From an uncultured Phycisphaerales bacterium (GTDB lineage Bacteria; Planctomycetota; Phycisphaerae; Phycisphaerales; SM1A02): 64,000 nt of DNA. The stretch is taken from NCBI GenBank assembly GCA_949373145.1, contig CASICI010000010.1:1-64000 (forward strand), given 5' to 3'. A program made the translations under genes and the position numbers. This document shows positions 9,558 to 18,065 of the stretch, one piece after another. Each line of letters opens with the position of its first letter. Positions within the stretch are counted from its first letter, which is position 1. Below the pieces are notes generated by a model that saw only the letters and a list, made by a program, of their open reading frames with translations, was not told the origin of the DNA and did not search any database.

Positions 9558-9836
9558 TCAGACGATGGACGAAGAGGTGGTCTGCTCGAGAGCGAACGAC
9601 CCCTTTTCCACTGTGCCCTGCACTCTGTCACGAAGTCTCGCGCCGACTCCACGAAGAAGCGACTCGACGAGCCGGTCGCTGCAATTGACGACCTCGGCGA
9701 TCTCACTGACCGAAAGACCGTGGAGATAGCGGAGAATCACGCAATGACGCTCGTCGACATCCAGCTCCTCCGCGAATTTTCTGATGAACTTCGACCTGCT
9801 TGATACCGACGGTTCTAAGACGCGTTCGAGTGTCAT
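9558..9836 (-). CDS. Sigma-70 region 4-like helix-turn-helix protein
   Basis: A 92-residue protein whose centre matches region 4 of ECF sigma factors: ERHCVILRYLHGLSVSEIAEVVNCSDRLVESLLRGVGARLRDRV. That is the segment that recognises the -35 element. Region 2, needed for core binding and -10 melting, is absent: reading upstream in this frame gives no region 2 text. The start at 9836 has AGGAA seven bases upstream. It could be a remnant of a sigma factor, a standalone DNA-binding regulator, or an anti-sigma-like competitor. It lies 132 bases downstream of the pilus platform gene on the same strand and may be the last gene of that transcript. Confidence 0.6.
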   Translation of the reverse strand: MTLERVLEPSVSSRSKFIRKFAEELDVDERHCVILRYLHGLSVSEIAEVVNCSDRLVESLLRGVGARLRDRVQGTVEKGSFALEQTTSSSIV

Positions 9837-9968
9837 GTCGTTTTCCTGGACGGCGATGCCGCATGTTCGCCGGATGTTCACTCGTCGTCCATGACTCAGT
9901 GACAAACCATCCTGCTGAGCACAGTCAAACAGAAGCCAGTTGGAAACGCAAGTGAAGAAGACGGGCAC

Positions 9969-11234
9969 TCAACCCGAGACGACCTGACTCATTCCGAATA
10001 TCGGGAGCAACATCGCAAGTGCGATGAAGCCGACCACGAGTCCGAGCGTCACGATCATCGCAGGTTCGATCAGTGAAGTCGCACGCTTGACGATCGCGTC
10101 CAGATCCTCCTCGGCTGCATCGGCGGTTGTTTCAAGAACCTCCGACAAACGTCCGGATCGCTCCCCCGCCGCAACCATCGCCGCGACACTCGGCGGCACG
10201 AGAGATGTTTCCTCGAGGGATGAGGCGAAGCTTCGACCGTCACGAATCGAGGCTTCGACGCCATCCCAAAGATCGTGCTGGGAGGGACTTGCCGTGGAAC
10301 CCCGGAGAATTGAAACGGCATCCACGAGATTGACGCCGGCCGAAGTGAGAATCGAAAGAGTCCGTGTCCAACGACTGACGATCGCACCCAGCAGGATGTT
10401 TCGCACCACCGGGAGCTTGAATATCAGGGAATCGATCTGCCGACGAGCTGAATCGGTGCGTGTCCAGAGCGATGCCGAGGCAAGGAGGGCGGCCAGAACG
10501 GGAAGGTACCAGTACCACTCCCCTCTCAGAAAACCTGAGAACTCGAGCAGGAACCTGGTCGGTGCAGGCAGAAGAGCTGCCTTCGATTCATAGATCGCGG
10601 CGAATCGCGGAAGGACCAGAACGAGCAACGCGATGATGATTCCGAAACCGGCGACGGCCATGAAGGCGGGATAGGTGATGGCCGTCTTGACCTGACCGCG
10701 CACACGTCGATCCTTCTCGAGATGTTCTGCGGCGCGTTTGGTCATGACATCAAGCTGACCGGTCGCCTCCGCGGCTCGAATCAGACTGACGACCGAAAGT
10801 GAGAACTGACGGCCGCGACGGGAAAGCACCGTCGAGAACGACTCGCCGGATTCGACTTCGGATTGAATCGCGAGAATGAAGTCACGTCTCTGCGAATCGG
10901 TGGACTGCCGGACGATCGCATCGAGAGACTCAGAGATGGAGACTCCCGCGGACAACATCACGGAGAGTTGTCGAAAGAAGGCGATCACGTCGTTGCGATT
11001 GAATCGGACCGATTGATTGGTCTGAACCACGGGCTCCGATTCACCGGAAGCGCTCTGACGAATCGAAATGACGAAACGTCCTTCCGAACGCAGACGAGAG
11101 GCGACCTCGTTTTCTGAGACGGCGCTCAACGTGCCGGAGGAAATCGAGCCATCGACATCACGAGCACGCCATGCGTACGTCGATTCCGCCGTGGACTGGC
11201 CCGAAAGAAATGTCTGATCAGCTGCGAGCGGCAT
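9969..11234 (-). CDS. Type II secretion/type IV pilus inner-membrane platform protein (GspF/PilC)
   Basis: A 421-residue GspF/PilC protein, the membrane platform that couples the assembly ATPase to pilin insertion. Layout: an N-terminal segment starting YAWRARDVDGSISSGTLSA, the usual opening that binds the ATPase, then two copies of the T2SSF domain (about residues 80-205 with FFRQLSVMLSAGVSISESLDAI, and 285-405 with SRWTRTLSILTSAGVNLVDAV). Three membrane helices lie near residues 175-195, 230-250 and 385-415 (VTLGLVVGFIALAMLLPIF). The start overlaps the end of the ATPase gene by 17 bases, so the two are translated from one mRNA. Confidence 0.93.
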   Translation of the reverse strand: MPLAADQTFLSGQSTAESTYAWRARDVDGSISSGTLSAVSENEVASRLRSEGRFVISIRQSASGESEPVVQTNQSVRFNRNDVIAFFRQLSVMLSAGVSISESLDAIVRQSTDSQRRDFILAIQSEVESGESFSTVLSRRGRQFSLSVVSLIRAAEATGQLDVMTKRAAEHLEKDRRVRGQVKTAITYPAFMAVAGFGIIIALLVLVLPRFAAIYESKAALLPAPTRFLLEFSGFLRGEWYWYLPVLAALLASASLWTRTDSARRQIDSLIFKLPVVRNILLGAIVSRWTRTLSILTSAGVNLVDAVSILRGSTASPSQHDLWDGVEASIRDGRSFASSLEETSLVPPSVAAMVAAGERSGRLSEVLETTADAAEEDLDAIVKRATSLIEPAMIVTLGLVVGFIALAMLLPIFGMSQVVSG

Positions 11235-12966
11235 TCAACACTTCCTCGATGGTGGTCAACCCTTCGATGGCCTTGGCAAAGCCATCTTCGCGAAGTGGCA
11301 CCATGCCCGAATCAGTCGCGATCTGTCTCAACTCCGAAATCGAGGCACAACGTCCCACTGCTTCGAGGAAGAGATCGTCTGGATTCAGAAGTTCGAAGAT
11401 CCCGAGACGACCTGAGAATCCGGTCTCACGGCATTTCTGACAGCCGGTACCACGCCAGAGAGACTCCGATGATCCGTTCATTCCGAGAACGGCTCGAATG
11501 GTGTCATCCGGGGAATAGGCGGAGCGACAGTGCGGACAGGTCTTTCGCACCAACCGTTGAGCAAGCACCCCTCGAAGGGTGGCTGCGACGAGGTAGGGCT
11601 CGACCTGGAGATTGATCATGCGAGTGATGGCACCGCATGCCTCATTGGTATGCAGCGTCGAATAGACGAGGTGGCCGGTCAATGCGGCTTGAGTCGCGAG
11701 TGCGGCGGTCTCGACGTCACGAACTTCGCCGACCATCATCACGTCGGGATCCTGACGAAGCATCGATCGGAGAGCATCGGCGAATCCGAATCCGGCTTTT
11801 TCATTCACCTGAAACTGATTGACGCCATCAAGTGTTGATTCAACGGGGTCTTCGATCGTCGAGACGTTTCGTTCGGTACGGTCAAGCTGTGACAACACCG
11901 AATACAACGTCGTGGACTTTCCTGAACCCGTAGGTCCGGTGACGAGAACCACACCATTCGGATTTTCGATCACCTGCTGCCAACGCACGAGCGTCTCGGC
12001 GGACATGCCCAGACGATCGAGTTCGACGTTCGTGTTTCGCGCATCGATGACACGGATCACCACTTTTTCACCCCAACGCCCGGGCATCGTCGAGACTCGC
12101 AGGTCGATCGGACGACTCTCCATGCGGACATGGATGTCGCCATCCTGCGGGAGGCGTCGTTCGGAGATGTCGAGTCCGGCCATGATCTTGATGCGACTCA
12201 CGATCGCGGGCGACATCTGATGCGGTGGCGAGAGTTTTTCAAAGAGCTTGCCATCGACTCGGTATCGAACGCGAAGATCATGATCTCCGGGTTCGACGTG
12301 GATGTCGGAGGCGCCTTCCTGGACCGCGGTGAAGATCATGTAATTCACGAGCTTGACCACCGGGGAGTGACCCGAGACCTCGCGAAGATCTGAAATCTCC
12401 GCGGCCTCACGTTCGATCACGCTGAAATCGGTTTCAGCGACATCCTCGTAGATGTCGTCGATCACGAAGACGCTGGCAGTGGGCAGATAGCTCTTGATCG
12501 AGGCATCGATATCCGCTCGGGTCGCGACCGCGAGCTGGACTTCACATCCGGAGATGCGACGGATCTCCTCGATCAGATACAGGTTGGCGGGTTCCGCGAC
12601 CGCGACGGTCAGCATGCCACGAACCCGGTAGAGAGGCAGAACGCCGTGTTCCTCGACGAATTCACGCGCGATGCAGTTCACGATCGAAGGGTCGGCGAGT
12701 CTTGCCACGCCGCGAACGAACGGAAGACCGTAGGCCTCGGCGACGACCTCCATCACCGCGGCTTCATCGACGAGACCCTGCTCGACGAGAATTTCACCGA
12801 TGAGTCTTCCACGACCGTCTCGCTTCTGGGTGGCCAGCGCTTCTTCGAGCGCTTCCTTGGTGATGAGACCACGTTCGATGAGGACCTGTCCAAGCGGAAC
12901 GGGAGCCGCGATCGAACGATCGAAGGTACGGACATTTCGTGATGCGAATGCTGGGTCTGTCTTCAT
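11218..12966 (-). CDS. Type II secretion/type IV pilus assembly ATPase (GspE/PilB)
   Basis: A 582-residue hexameric ATPase that powers pilin or pseudopilus polymerisation at the inner membrane. The N-terminal GSPII_E domain covers residues about 20-150 (GQVLIERGLITKEALEEAL). The catalytic half shows Walker A GPTGSGKSTTLYS near residue 343, the Asp box TIEDPVE, Walker B DPDVMMVGEVRD near 405, and the His box (GHLVYSTLHTNEA). A tetracysteine zinc site CPHC...CQKC near 490 marks an assembly rather than a retraction ATPase. AAGGAGG stands upstream of the ATG at 12966. It follows the STAS gene by 15 bases and overlaps the platform gene. Confidence 0.94.
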   Translation of the reverse strand: MKTDPAFASRNVRTFDRSIAAPVPLGQVLIERGLITKEALEEALATQKRDGRGRLIGEILVEQGLVDEAAVMEVVAEAYGLPFVRGVARLADPSIVNCIAREFVEEHGVLPLYRVRGMLTVAVAEPANLYLIEEIRRISGCEVQLAVATRADIDASIKSYLPTASVFVIDDIYEDVAETDFSVIEREAAEISDLREVSGHSPVVKLVNYMIFTAVQEGASDIHVEPGDHDLRVRYRVDGKLFEKLSPPHQMSPAIVSRIKIMAGLDISERRLPQDGDIHVRMESRPIDLRVSTMPGRWGEKVVIRVIDARNTNVELDRLGMSAETLVRWQQVIENPNGVVLVTGPTGSGKSTTLYSVLSQLDRTERNVSTIEDPVESTLDGVNQFQVNEKAGFGFADALRSMLRQDPDVMMVGEVRDVETAALATQAALTGHLVYSTLHTNEACGAITRMINLQVEPYLVAATLRGVLAQRLVRKTCPHCRSAYSPDDTIRAVLGMNGSSESLWRGTGCQKCRETGFSGRLGIFELLNPDDLFLEAVGRCASISELRQIATDSGMVPLREDGFAKAIEGLTTIEEVLNAARS

Positions 12967-12981
12967 GACGTCGGAACCTCC

Positions 12982-13317
12982 TTACCTGAGTGAACGGGCT
13001 GCGCTTTCAACACTTTCCTCGAGATCGAAACGACGGACCAGACGCGTGACGTTCAAGGCCTCGGAAACACTCCCACCGATGCCCACCATCTTGAAACGAC
13101 CGGAATTTCGAGTCGACTCGTCGTTGACCCAGAGCAGGGATTCAAGCCCGACGGAATCGATCACCGCAACACCGGTCATGTCGAGAACGATGTTCCTGAT
13201 TCCGGATTCGAAACGTTCGGAAACGGTCTTCTTGAAGACCTCGCAACTCTCCTCGAGAAAGTCGCCCGCGAGAGCGACCAGTGATGTCGCGCCATGATCC
13301 TCATGTGAGATCCTCAT
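12982..13317 (-). CDS. STAS-domain protein (anti-sigma-factor antagonist type)
   Basis: A 111-residue single STAS domain, the fold of SpoIIAA and RsbV. Such proteins are switched by serine phosphorylation and bind anti-sigma kinases or other partners. The core reads IRNIVLDMTGVAVIDSVGLESLLWVNDE, where the serine in IDSVGL (about residue 61) is at the conserved phosphorylation position. Its ATG overlaps the HD-GYP stop (ATGA), so it is coupled to that gene. No partner kinase (HATPase_c anti-sigma) or PP2C phosphatase is seen within the locus, so the partner must be elsewhere or the domain acts differently here. Confidence 0.83.
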   Translation of the reverse strand: MRISHEDHGATSLVALAGDFLEESCEVFKKTVSERFESGIRNIVLDMTGVAVIDSVGLESLLWVNDESTRNSGRFKMVGIGGSVSEALNVTRLVRRFDLEESVESAARSLR

Positions 13318-14954
13318 GCTGCCGCCCGTCCTTCCTGATCAGCCTCGAAGGCATGGAGCGCTCCGTGGATCATCCTGTCGTATTCCGTCAGATCAATCGC
13401 GAGAAAGGGAGCCACGAGATCGGGATCGAACTGCGTTCCGCGACAACGATTGATCTCTGCCAGCACCTCGTGCCGGGGTCTGGCGGAACGATATGTGCGG
13501 GTCGAACTCATCGCATCGAAGGCATCGGCTATGGAGACGATGCGTGCGATGAGGGGAATGTCCTCGCCGGAAATCGCATGCGGGTATCCACGGCCATCCC
13601 ACCGTTCATGGTGATGCATCACGGCAGGGAGGATTCCATCCATCTGGGGGATGTCTCTCAGAATTCGACTGCCGATCTCCGGATGAGCCTGGATCGCCTT
13701 GAATTCATCATCATCGAGACGACCTGGCTTGCTGAGGACCTTTTCAGGAACGCCGATCTTGCCGACATCATGGACCAGCCCGGCAAGGTGGACCCGCTTG
13801 ATGAACTCGGCATCATGTCCGCAATTGATCGCGAGTTCACGAGCAAGCCATGCCACACGTTGTGAATGACCACAGGTGTACCTGTCCTTGGCGTCGATGG
13901 CCGAAACCATGGCCTGGACGGTTCCCAGGAACATCGAATCCAGATTTTCGTAGAGGGAGGCATTGCGTAGAAAGACCGAGACATGCTCGGACGCGGCCCC
14001 CAGAAGCTTCATTTCGATGTTCGAGGCCTCATCGCCGTTGGAGGCGTCGTTTCCAGCGAAGAGCACCCCGATCGTTCCGCAATCTCCCGCGATAGGACAT
14101 GCCACGACATCCGAGGAGAATCCGAAGGTTCCCGCGAATCGAGGATCCGATTCCGTGTCGATGATGATGGGGTCTCGTCCTTCGATGGAAAGAGCCAGTC
14201 GTTCCCCCACCGTGGAGATCACCGGGTGCTGTCGCCCGAGATCGCCACCAACGACGAAACCGTCGAACGCTTCGGGAAGGTTGATCCTGTCGGTGAGAAT
14301 ACGAATCGCGATCCAGGAGAATGGGAGCGCGGTCTTGAGTTCGTCGGCAACGGTCGAGAGGAACGCCATCGGACTGGTCGACACGCTGGTGGAGCCGATC
14401 AGGCTGTGATAAAGATGAATCTCCTCGTAGCTCCCAGTAAGTTCCTCGCCGAGATCACGAATCGTGTCGGTTCGTTGTGAGGCCTCACCTTCACTGCGAA
14501 TCAGCAGACTGATGAATTCAATCGTTCGATCGACTTCACCGGTCTGAATCAGGTTCATTTCCTCCAGCATGGAGCGAACCAGGATCCTGTCGATCTGCGC
14601 CGCCTGGCAGAGCATCTCGAAATAAGCGCTTTCGAGGATCTCGTCGGTGACGAAGGTCGCCACGGTCGTGAGCGATTCACGCCTGACAGTGCGAGAGAAG
14701 GCCATCATCCAGAGCCCGGGGAGAACTTCGCAGGAGACGGTCGATTCGTTCGTGTCGTCCGAATCCGAACGAGCAACGAGTTCCTTGATTCGGTTTCGTG
14801 CGGGAGCGCTCGAGAACAGAAACGCTTCGAGCCAGTCGACACCCTGCAAAGGCGCGATGACACCGTCCGCTGAGACCGAACGTCTGACGACGCCCATTCG
14901 GCGCAGCATCTCGTCGTTGTCGACGATTTGAATGTGCTTCGTGACGGGCTTCAT
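13314..14954 (-). CDS. GAF-HD-GYP domain protein, probable cyclic-di-GMP phosphodiesterase
   Basis: A 546-residue cytoplasmic protein. Residues 1-190 are unassigned; a GAF-like sensor follows (about 195-335, with ISTVGERLALSIEGRDPIIID and VVACPIAGDCGTIGVLFAG); the HD-GYP domain occupies about 345-525. Catalytic motifs are intact: HSQRVAWLARELA, HDVGKIGVPEKVL near residue 393, and HHHERWDGRGYP near 446. HD-GYP enzymes hydrolyse cyclic-di-GMP to pGpG or GMP. I chose 14954 because GGAG lies nine bases upstream and its ATGA overlaps the receiver-gene stop; an ATG six bases earlier is too close to the Shine-Dalgarno. It ends overlapping the STAS gene. It probably links pilus output to cyclic-di-GMP. 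Confidence 0.9.
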   Translation of the reverse strand: MKPVTKHIQIVDNDEMLRRMGVVRRSVSADGVIAPLQGVDWLEAFLFSSAPARNRIKELVARSDSDDTNESTVSCEVLPGLWMMAFSRTVRRESLTTVATFVTDEILESAYFEMLCQAAQIDRILVRSMLEEMNLIQTGEVDRTIEFISLLIRSEGEASQRTDTIRDLGEELTGSYEEIHLYHSLIGSTSVSTSPMAFLSTVADELKTALPFSWIAIRILTDRINLPEAFDGFVVGGDLGRQHPVISTVGERLALSIEGRDPIIIDTESDPRFAGTFGFSSDVVACPIAGDCGTIGVLFAGNDASNGDEASNIEMKLLGAASEHVSVFLRNASLYENLDSMFLGTVQAMVSAIDAKDRYTCGHSQRVAWLARELAINCGHDAEFIKRVHLAGLVHDVGKIGVPEKVLSKPGRLDDDEFKAIQAHPEIGSRILRDIPQMDGILPAVMHHHERWDGRGYPHAISGEDIPLIARIVSIADAFDAMSSTRTYRSARPRHEVLAEINRCRGTQFDPDLVAPFLAIDLTEYDRMIHGALHAFEADQEGRAAA

Positions 14955-15340
14955 GAACATTCACTCCGAGGGGTGGCGGTATCCACCAGACCCTCGACGA
15001 GGGAGAGTATTTCGCGGGGACTGAACGGCTTGCTCTGAACCGACTTGACGTTGGAGAGCATGGCGATGCACTCATCCATCGCCCAACCACGTGCCGTGAG
15101 AATCAGAACCGGGATGGATGCTGTTGTGGAATCACCAAGCATCGCACGGGCAAGTTCGATGCCGTTCATGAAGGGCATCTGCATGTCCGTGACGACGACA
15201 TCCGGCTGATGTTCGCGCACGAGGTCGAGTGCCTCTTCACCATCGTTGGCTTCAATGACATCATGACCCGCATTGCGGAACTTCAAGGCCAGGACCTGAA
15301 CGATGTGACTTTCATCATCGGCGACCAGTATCAGACTCAT
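14951..15340 (-). CDS. Single-domain response regulator receiver (CheY-like)
   Basis: A 129-residue stand-alone receiver. LILVADDESHIV holds the acidic pair (Asp 8 and 9 region), VVVTDMQMPFMNGIELA holds the phospho-acceptor Asp about residue 52, VLILTARG gives the switch threonine, and SVQSKPFSPREIL holds the conserved lysine. No output domain is present. The start at 15340 has GGAGG six bases upstream; an earlier ATG gives MEAT in front. The gene follows the histidine kinase by 16 bases and overlaps the HD-GYP gene by four, so phosphotransfer from that kinase, with the HD-GYP protein as output, is the likely path. Confidence 0.9.
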   Translation of the reverse strand: MSLILVADDESHIVQVLALKFRNAGHDVIEANDGEEALDLVREHQPDVVVTDMQMPFMNGIELARAMLGDSTTASIPVLILTARGWAMDECIAMLSNVKSVQSKPFSPREILSLVEGLVDTATPRSECS

Positions 15341-15356
15341 TGTCGCCTCCAATCAC

Positions 15357-16769
15357 TTATGCGGCGCGAGCGCCTGCGAATCCAACGGGAACCGAGAACC
15401 AGAATCTCGAGCCTTCCCCTACCCTTGAATCGACACCTATGCGCCCTTGATGAACTGATTCCACAATGTTTCTGCACAAGTTCAGTCCAAGGCCGGTCCC
15501 TTTGGCCATTCGCTCGTAACTGGTGACGCGAAAGAACTTCTCAAACACCCTCTCCTGCACGTCAGAGGGGATTCCCAGTCCGGTATCGGTTATCGAGACC
15601 ACGACGGTTCTTTCGAGCGGATCGGTGTCGATCGCGATGGAGACCCGCCCACCCTCCGGGGTGTACTTGATGGCGTTGGACGCGAGGTTTTCGACGACCT
15701 GTTCGAGCATCGCGGCATCACCCTCGACGCTCAGATCGACAGGTGCCGGTGACGTGGAGAGAGAGATGTTCTTCTCGGACGCTGCAGGACCGAGTCGATG
15801 GAGGACGCGTTCCGAAATATCCCCGAGATCCGTTCGCTCGAGCACGGGTCGAACCATGCCTGCCTCGATCTTGCTGATGTTCAACATGTTGTCGACCAGC
15901 GCGGAGAGGCGATCCGTGTCCTGGAGCATCGACCGAAGAACCTTCGTTCGTTCATCTTCATCCGTGATCTCATCGTCGACGAGCATCTCCAGATACGCAC
16001 GAATGGAGGCCATCGGAGTCCTGAGCTCATGACTCGCCTTGGAGACGAAGTCCGACTTCATGCGAGAGACACGATTTTCACGAGTGAGGTCGAGAAGTGA
16101 CAGGACGAAAGGACCGTCGTCCGAATCTCCCAACGAGAGAATGCTGGCTTTGAACTGACGAATCGAATCCTCACCATCCTGCTTCGTGTCATGTTCGCAG
16201 TCGAACAGACGCCCGTGCAGCGCACCTTCTGAAAGTCCGTCGATGAGCTGCTCACGCAGCGTGGAATGCTCGAGCATCTGAACGATGCCCGTCCCTGTCG
16301 GGCTTTCGGAACATCTGAAAAGCGAATCGGATGCGGCATTGGTCAGTCTGATGGTCCCCATGCGGTCGAAGACGACGACGGGTCCCTCAAGCATGCTCAA
16401 GACCTCGAGGATCTCTTCCGACCTGGCGATGGCGACCTGTCGTGATGCCGTGTCCTCGCGTCCTCTGGCGTGCATCGCGGCGATTCGATCCTGCAGATCC
16501 AGGAACCTGACCGACTCGAACTCGTTCACTCGAGCATCGTTCTCGATCATGTCTTCGATCCGAGAGATGAGTTCATCGGCGACGCGGGTGCTGGCCCGAG
16601 CCATCATCACGTAGATGATGAGGGAACCGACGACCGACGCTCCAAGCAGAGCCGCCACACCCATGAGATCGAATCCGAAGATTCCAGTGGCCAGTCCGCC
16701 CAGCACGGTCGCACATGCCGAAGACATCGCGATCAAGATCATATTGTCCCAGGTGAATCGCCTCGCCAT
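15357..16769 (-). CDS. Membrane-bound sensor histidine kinase
   Basis: A 470-residue histidine kinase. Two membrane helices open the protein (about residues 8-30 and 35-57, MILIAMSSACATVLGG and VAALLGASVVGSLIIYVMMA) with almost no periplasmic loop, so it may sense membrane or cytoplasmic signals. A coiled linker leads to a PAS domain (about 115-220, EGPVVVFDRMGTIRLTNAASDSLF). HisKA follows with the phospho-accepting His in ASHELRTPMASIRAY near 245, then HATPase_c with NLASNAIKYTPEGG (N box), DTGLGIPSD (G1) and GTGLGLNL (G2). I chose the ATG at 16769; the reading frame is open 90 bases upstream but that segment is not family-like. It is followed by the receiver gene. Confidence 0.9.
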   Translation of the reverse strand: MARRFTWDNMILIAMSSACATVLGGLATGIFGFDLMGVAALLGASVVGSLIIYVMMARASTRVADELISRIEDMIENDARVNEFESVRFLDLQDRIAAMHARGREDTASRQVAIARSEEILEVLSMLEGPVVVFDRMGTIRLTNAASDSLFRCSESPTGTGIVQMLEHSTLREQLIDGLSEGALHGRLFDCEHDTKQDGEDSIRQFKASILSLGDSDDGPFVLSLLDLTRENRVSRMKSDFVSKASHELRTPMASIRAYLEMLVDDEITDEDERTKVLRSMLQDTDRLSALVDNMLNISKIEAGMVRPVLERTDLGDISERVLHRLGPAASEKNISLSTSPAPVDLSVEGDAAMLEQVVENLASNAIKYTPEGGRVSIAIDTDPLERTVVVSITDTGLGIPSDVQERVFEKFFRVTSYERMAKGTGLGLNLCRNIVESVHQGRIGVDSRVGEGSRFWFSVPVGFAGARAA

Positions 16770-16791
16770 CGGTACTGCCTGCGCTTTCTGA

Positions 16792-18018
16792 TCACTCCGG
16801 GATGAAGTCGAGTGATCCGGTCGCGATCGTTTCAACGTACGAGCGTGTCTTCGGATCATCTGGCGAACGCTTCAGAACATCCTTGAAAGCAACACGAGCA
16901 GCCATCTTGTCACCACGCATCATCTCGACATGAGCGACTGCGAGCGACGGAATGGGTTCATCGATGGGTGCGACGTTGCCGGCCTTTGAGAACCAGACCT
17001 GGGCCGCCTCGAGCTTGTTCGCTTCGAGATAGACGATGCCCTTGTAGAAGTATCCCTCGAACCGATCGGGTGCGATCGAGATGAGACGTCCACCACAGGT
17101 GTCGAGGCGTCCGAAGTCACCGATCTGATGTGCCATGTCCCCGTATTCGATCCATGCATCGACGTTTTCAGGTTCGATTCTCAGGAGTTGCACGTAGGAA
17201 CTTCTGGCATCACGGGGTGACCCCATCGCCTTGTAGCAACGGGCACGCAGTTCGAACAACCAGCCCGGGACCGACTCGGCAAAGATGGTCTCCAACGTGT
17301 CGAGATTGCGGAGACACTCACGGTACTTCTTGTGATCGAGTTGAGCTCTTGCAAGGTCGGCGAGAATGATTTCATCTTCACCACCGATCAGATACGCCTG
17401 TCCGAGATGCTCGATCGCCAGATCGCCGTTCTTCTCGAGCACGGCGATTGTTCCCAGAAGATGGTGCATCGCGGCGTTGTTCTCGAAGTAACCGAGTTTG
17501 GGGATCAGGAGTTCCCGGGCCATCTGGTAACGCTTCATGTCGACGAGCACTTCACCCGCCGCAAGCAGGTAATGCACGCTTTGAACACTGTTGGGATCGA
17601 CGTTCCAGGCGGACATGTAGGCGTCCAGAGCCTGTTCATCCCTGCTCCATCTCTGATAGACCACGCCTCGAAGGTAGTGAGCATCGGGAATGGAGGGATC
17701 GAGAGCGAGCGCCTGACCGATCAGCTTGTCCGAAGACTCCAGTCGCCCCTGTTCGAGACAGATGCGTGCCATCAGCATGTACGCAGAAGGGTCCTGGGGT
17801 GTACGCAGACGTGCCTGCTCCGCGTACTTCATCGCCTGGTCGAACATTCCGGTGGTGTAGGAACGATAGGCCTGTTCCAGTTCCAGTCTGGCGGCATGTC
17901 CAGCCACTCTCTTCTGGGACTCGATGCGGTTCTTGACCCCATGAGCTCCGGGGGTGGTGGAACACGATGCGAGCGAGAGCAGGCCGAGTGTTCCGAGTGT
18001 CAGGATGATTCGCTTCAT
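16792..18018 (-). CDS. TPR-repeat lipoprotein, probable pilotin-like or assembly factor
   Basis: A lipoprotein of about 408 residues. The signal MKRIILTLGTLGLLSLASC carries a lipobox (LASC), so it should be lipid-anchored. The mature part is a run of tetratricopeptide repeats (about residues 45-395), for example ARLELEQAYRSYTTGMFDQAMKYAEQA and SAYMLMARICLEQGRLESSDKLIGQAL. In type IV pilus loci a TPR lipoprotein (PilF/PilW) helps the secretin reach and oligomerise in the outer membrane; that role fits its place directly after the secretin gene. Start uncertain: an ATG at 18069 overlaps the secretin stop (ATGA) and one lies at 18033; I chose 18018 because it gives the cleanest signal peptide. 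Confidence 0.82.
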   Translation of the reverse strand: MKRIILTLGTLGLLSLASCSTTPGAHGVKNRIESQKRVAGHAARLELEQAYRSYTTGMFDQAMKYAEQARLRTPQDPSAYMLMARICLEQGRLESSDKLIGQALALDPSIPDAHYLRGVVYQRWSRDEQALDAYMSAWNVDPNSVQSVHYLLAAGEVLVDMKRYQMARELLIPKLGYFENNAAMHHLLGTIAVLEKNGDLAIEHLGQAYLIGGEDEIILADLARAQLDHKKYRECLRNLDTLETIFAESVPGWLFELRARCYKAMGSPRDARSSYVQLLRIEPENVDAWIEYGDMAHQIGDFGRLDTCGGRLISIAPDRFEGYFYKGIVYLEANKLEAAQVWFSKAGNVAPIDEPIPSLAVAHVEMMRGDKMAARVAFKDVLKRSPDDPKTRSYVETIATGSLDFIPE

Positions 18019-18065
18019 TGGGGTCACGTTCATTCTCCAGGAGGGGGCGAGGAAAAATCGTCGGT

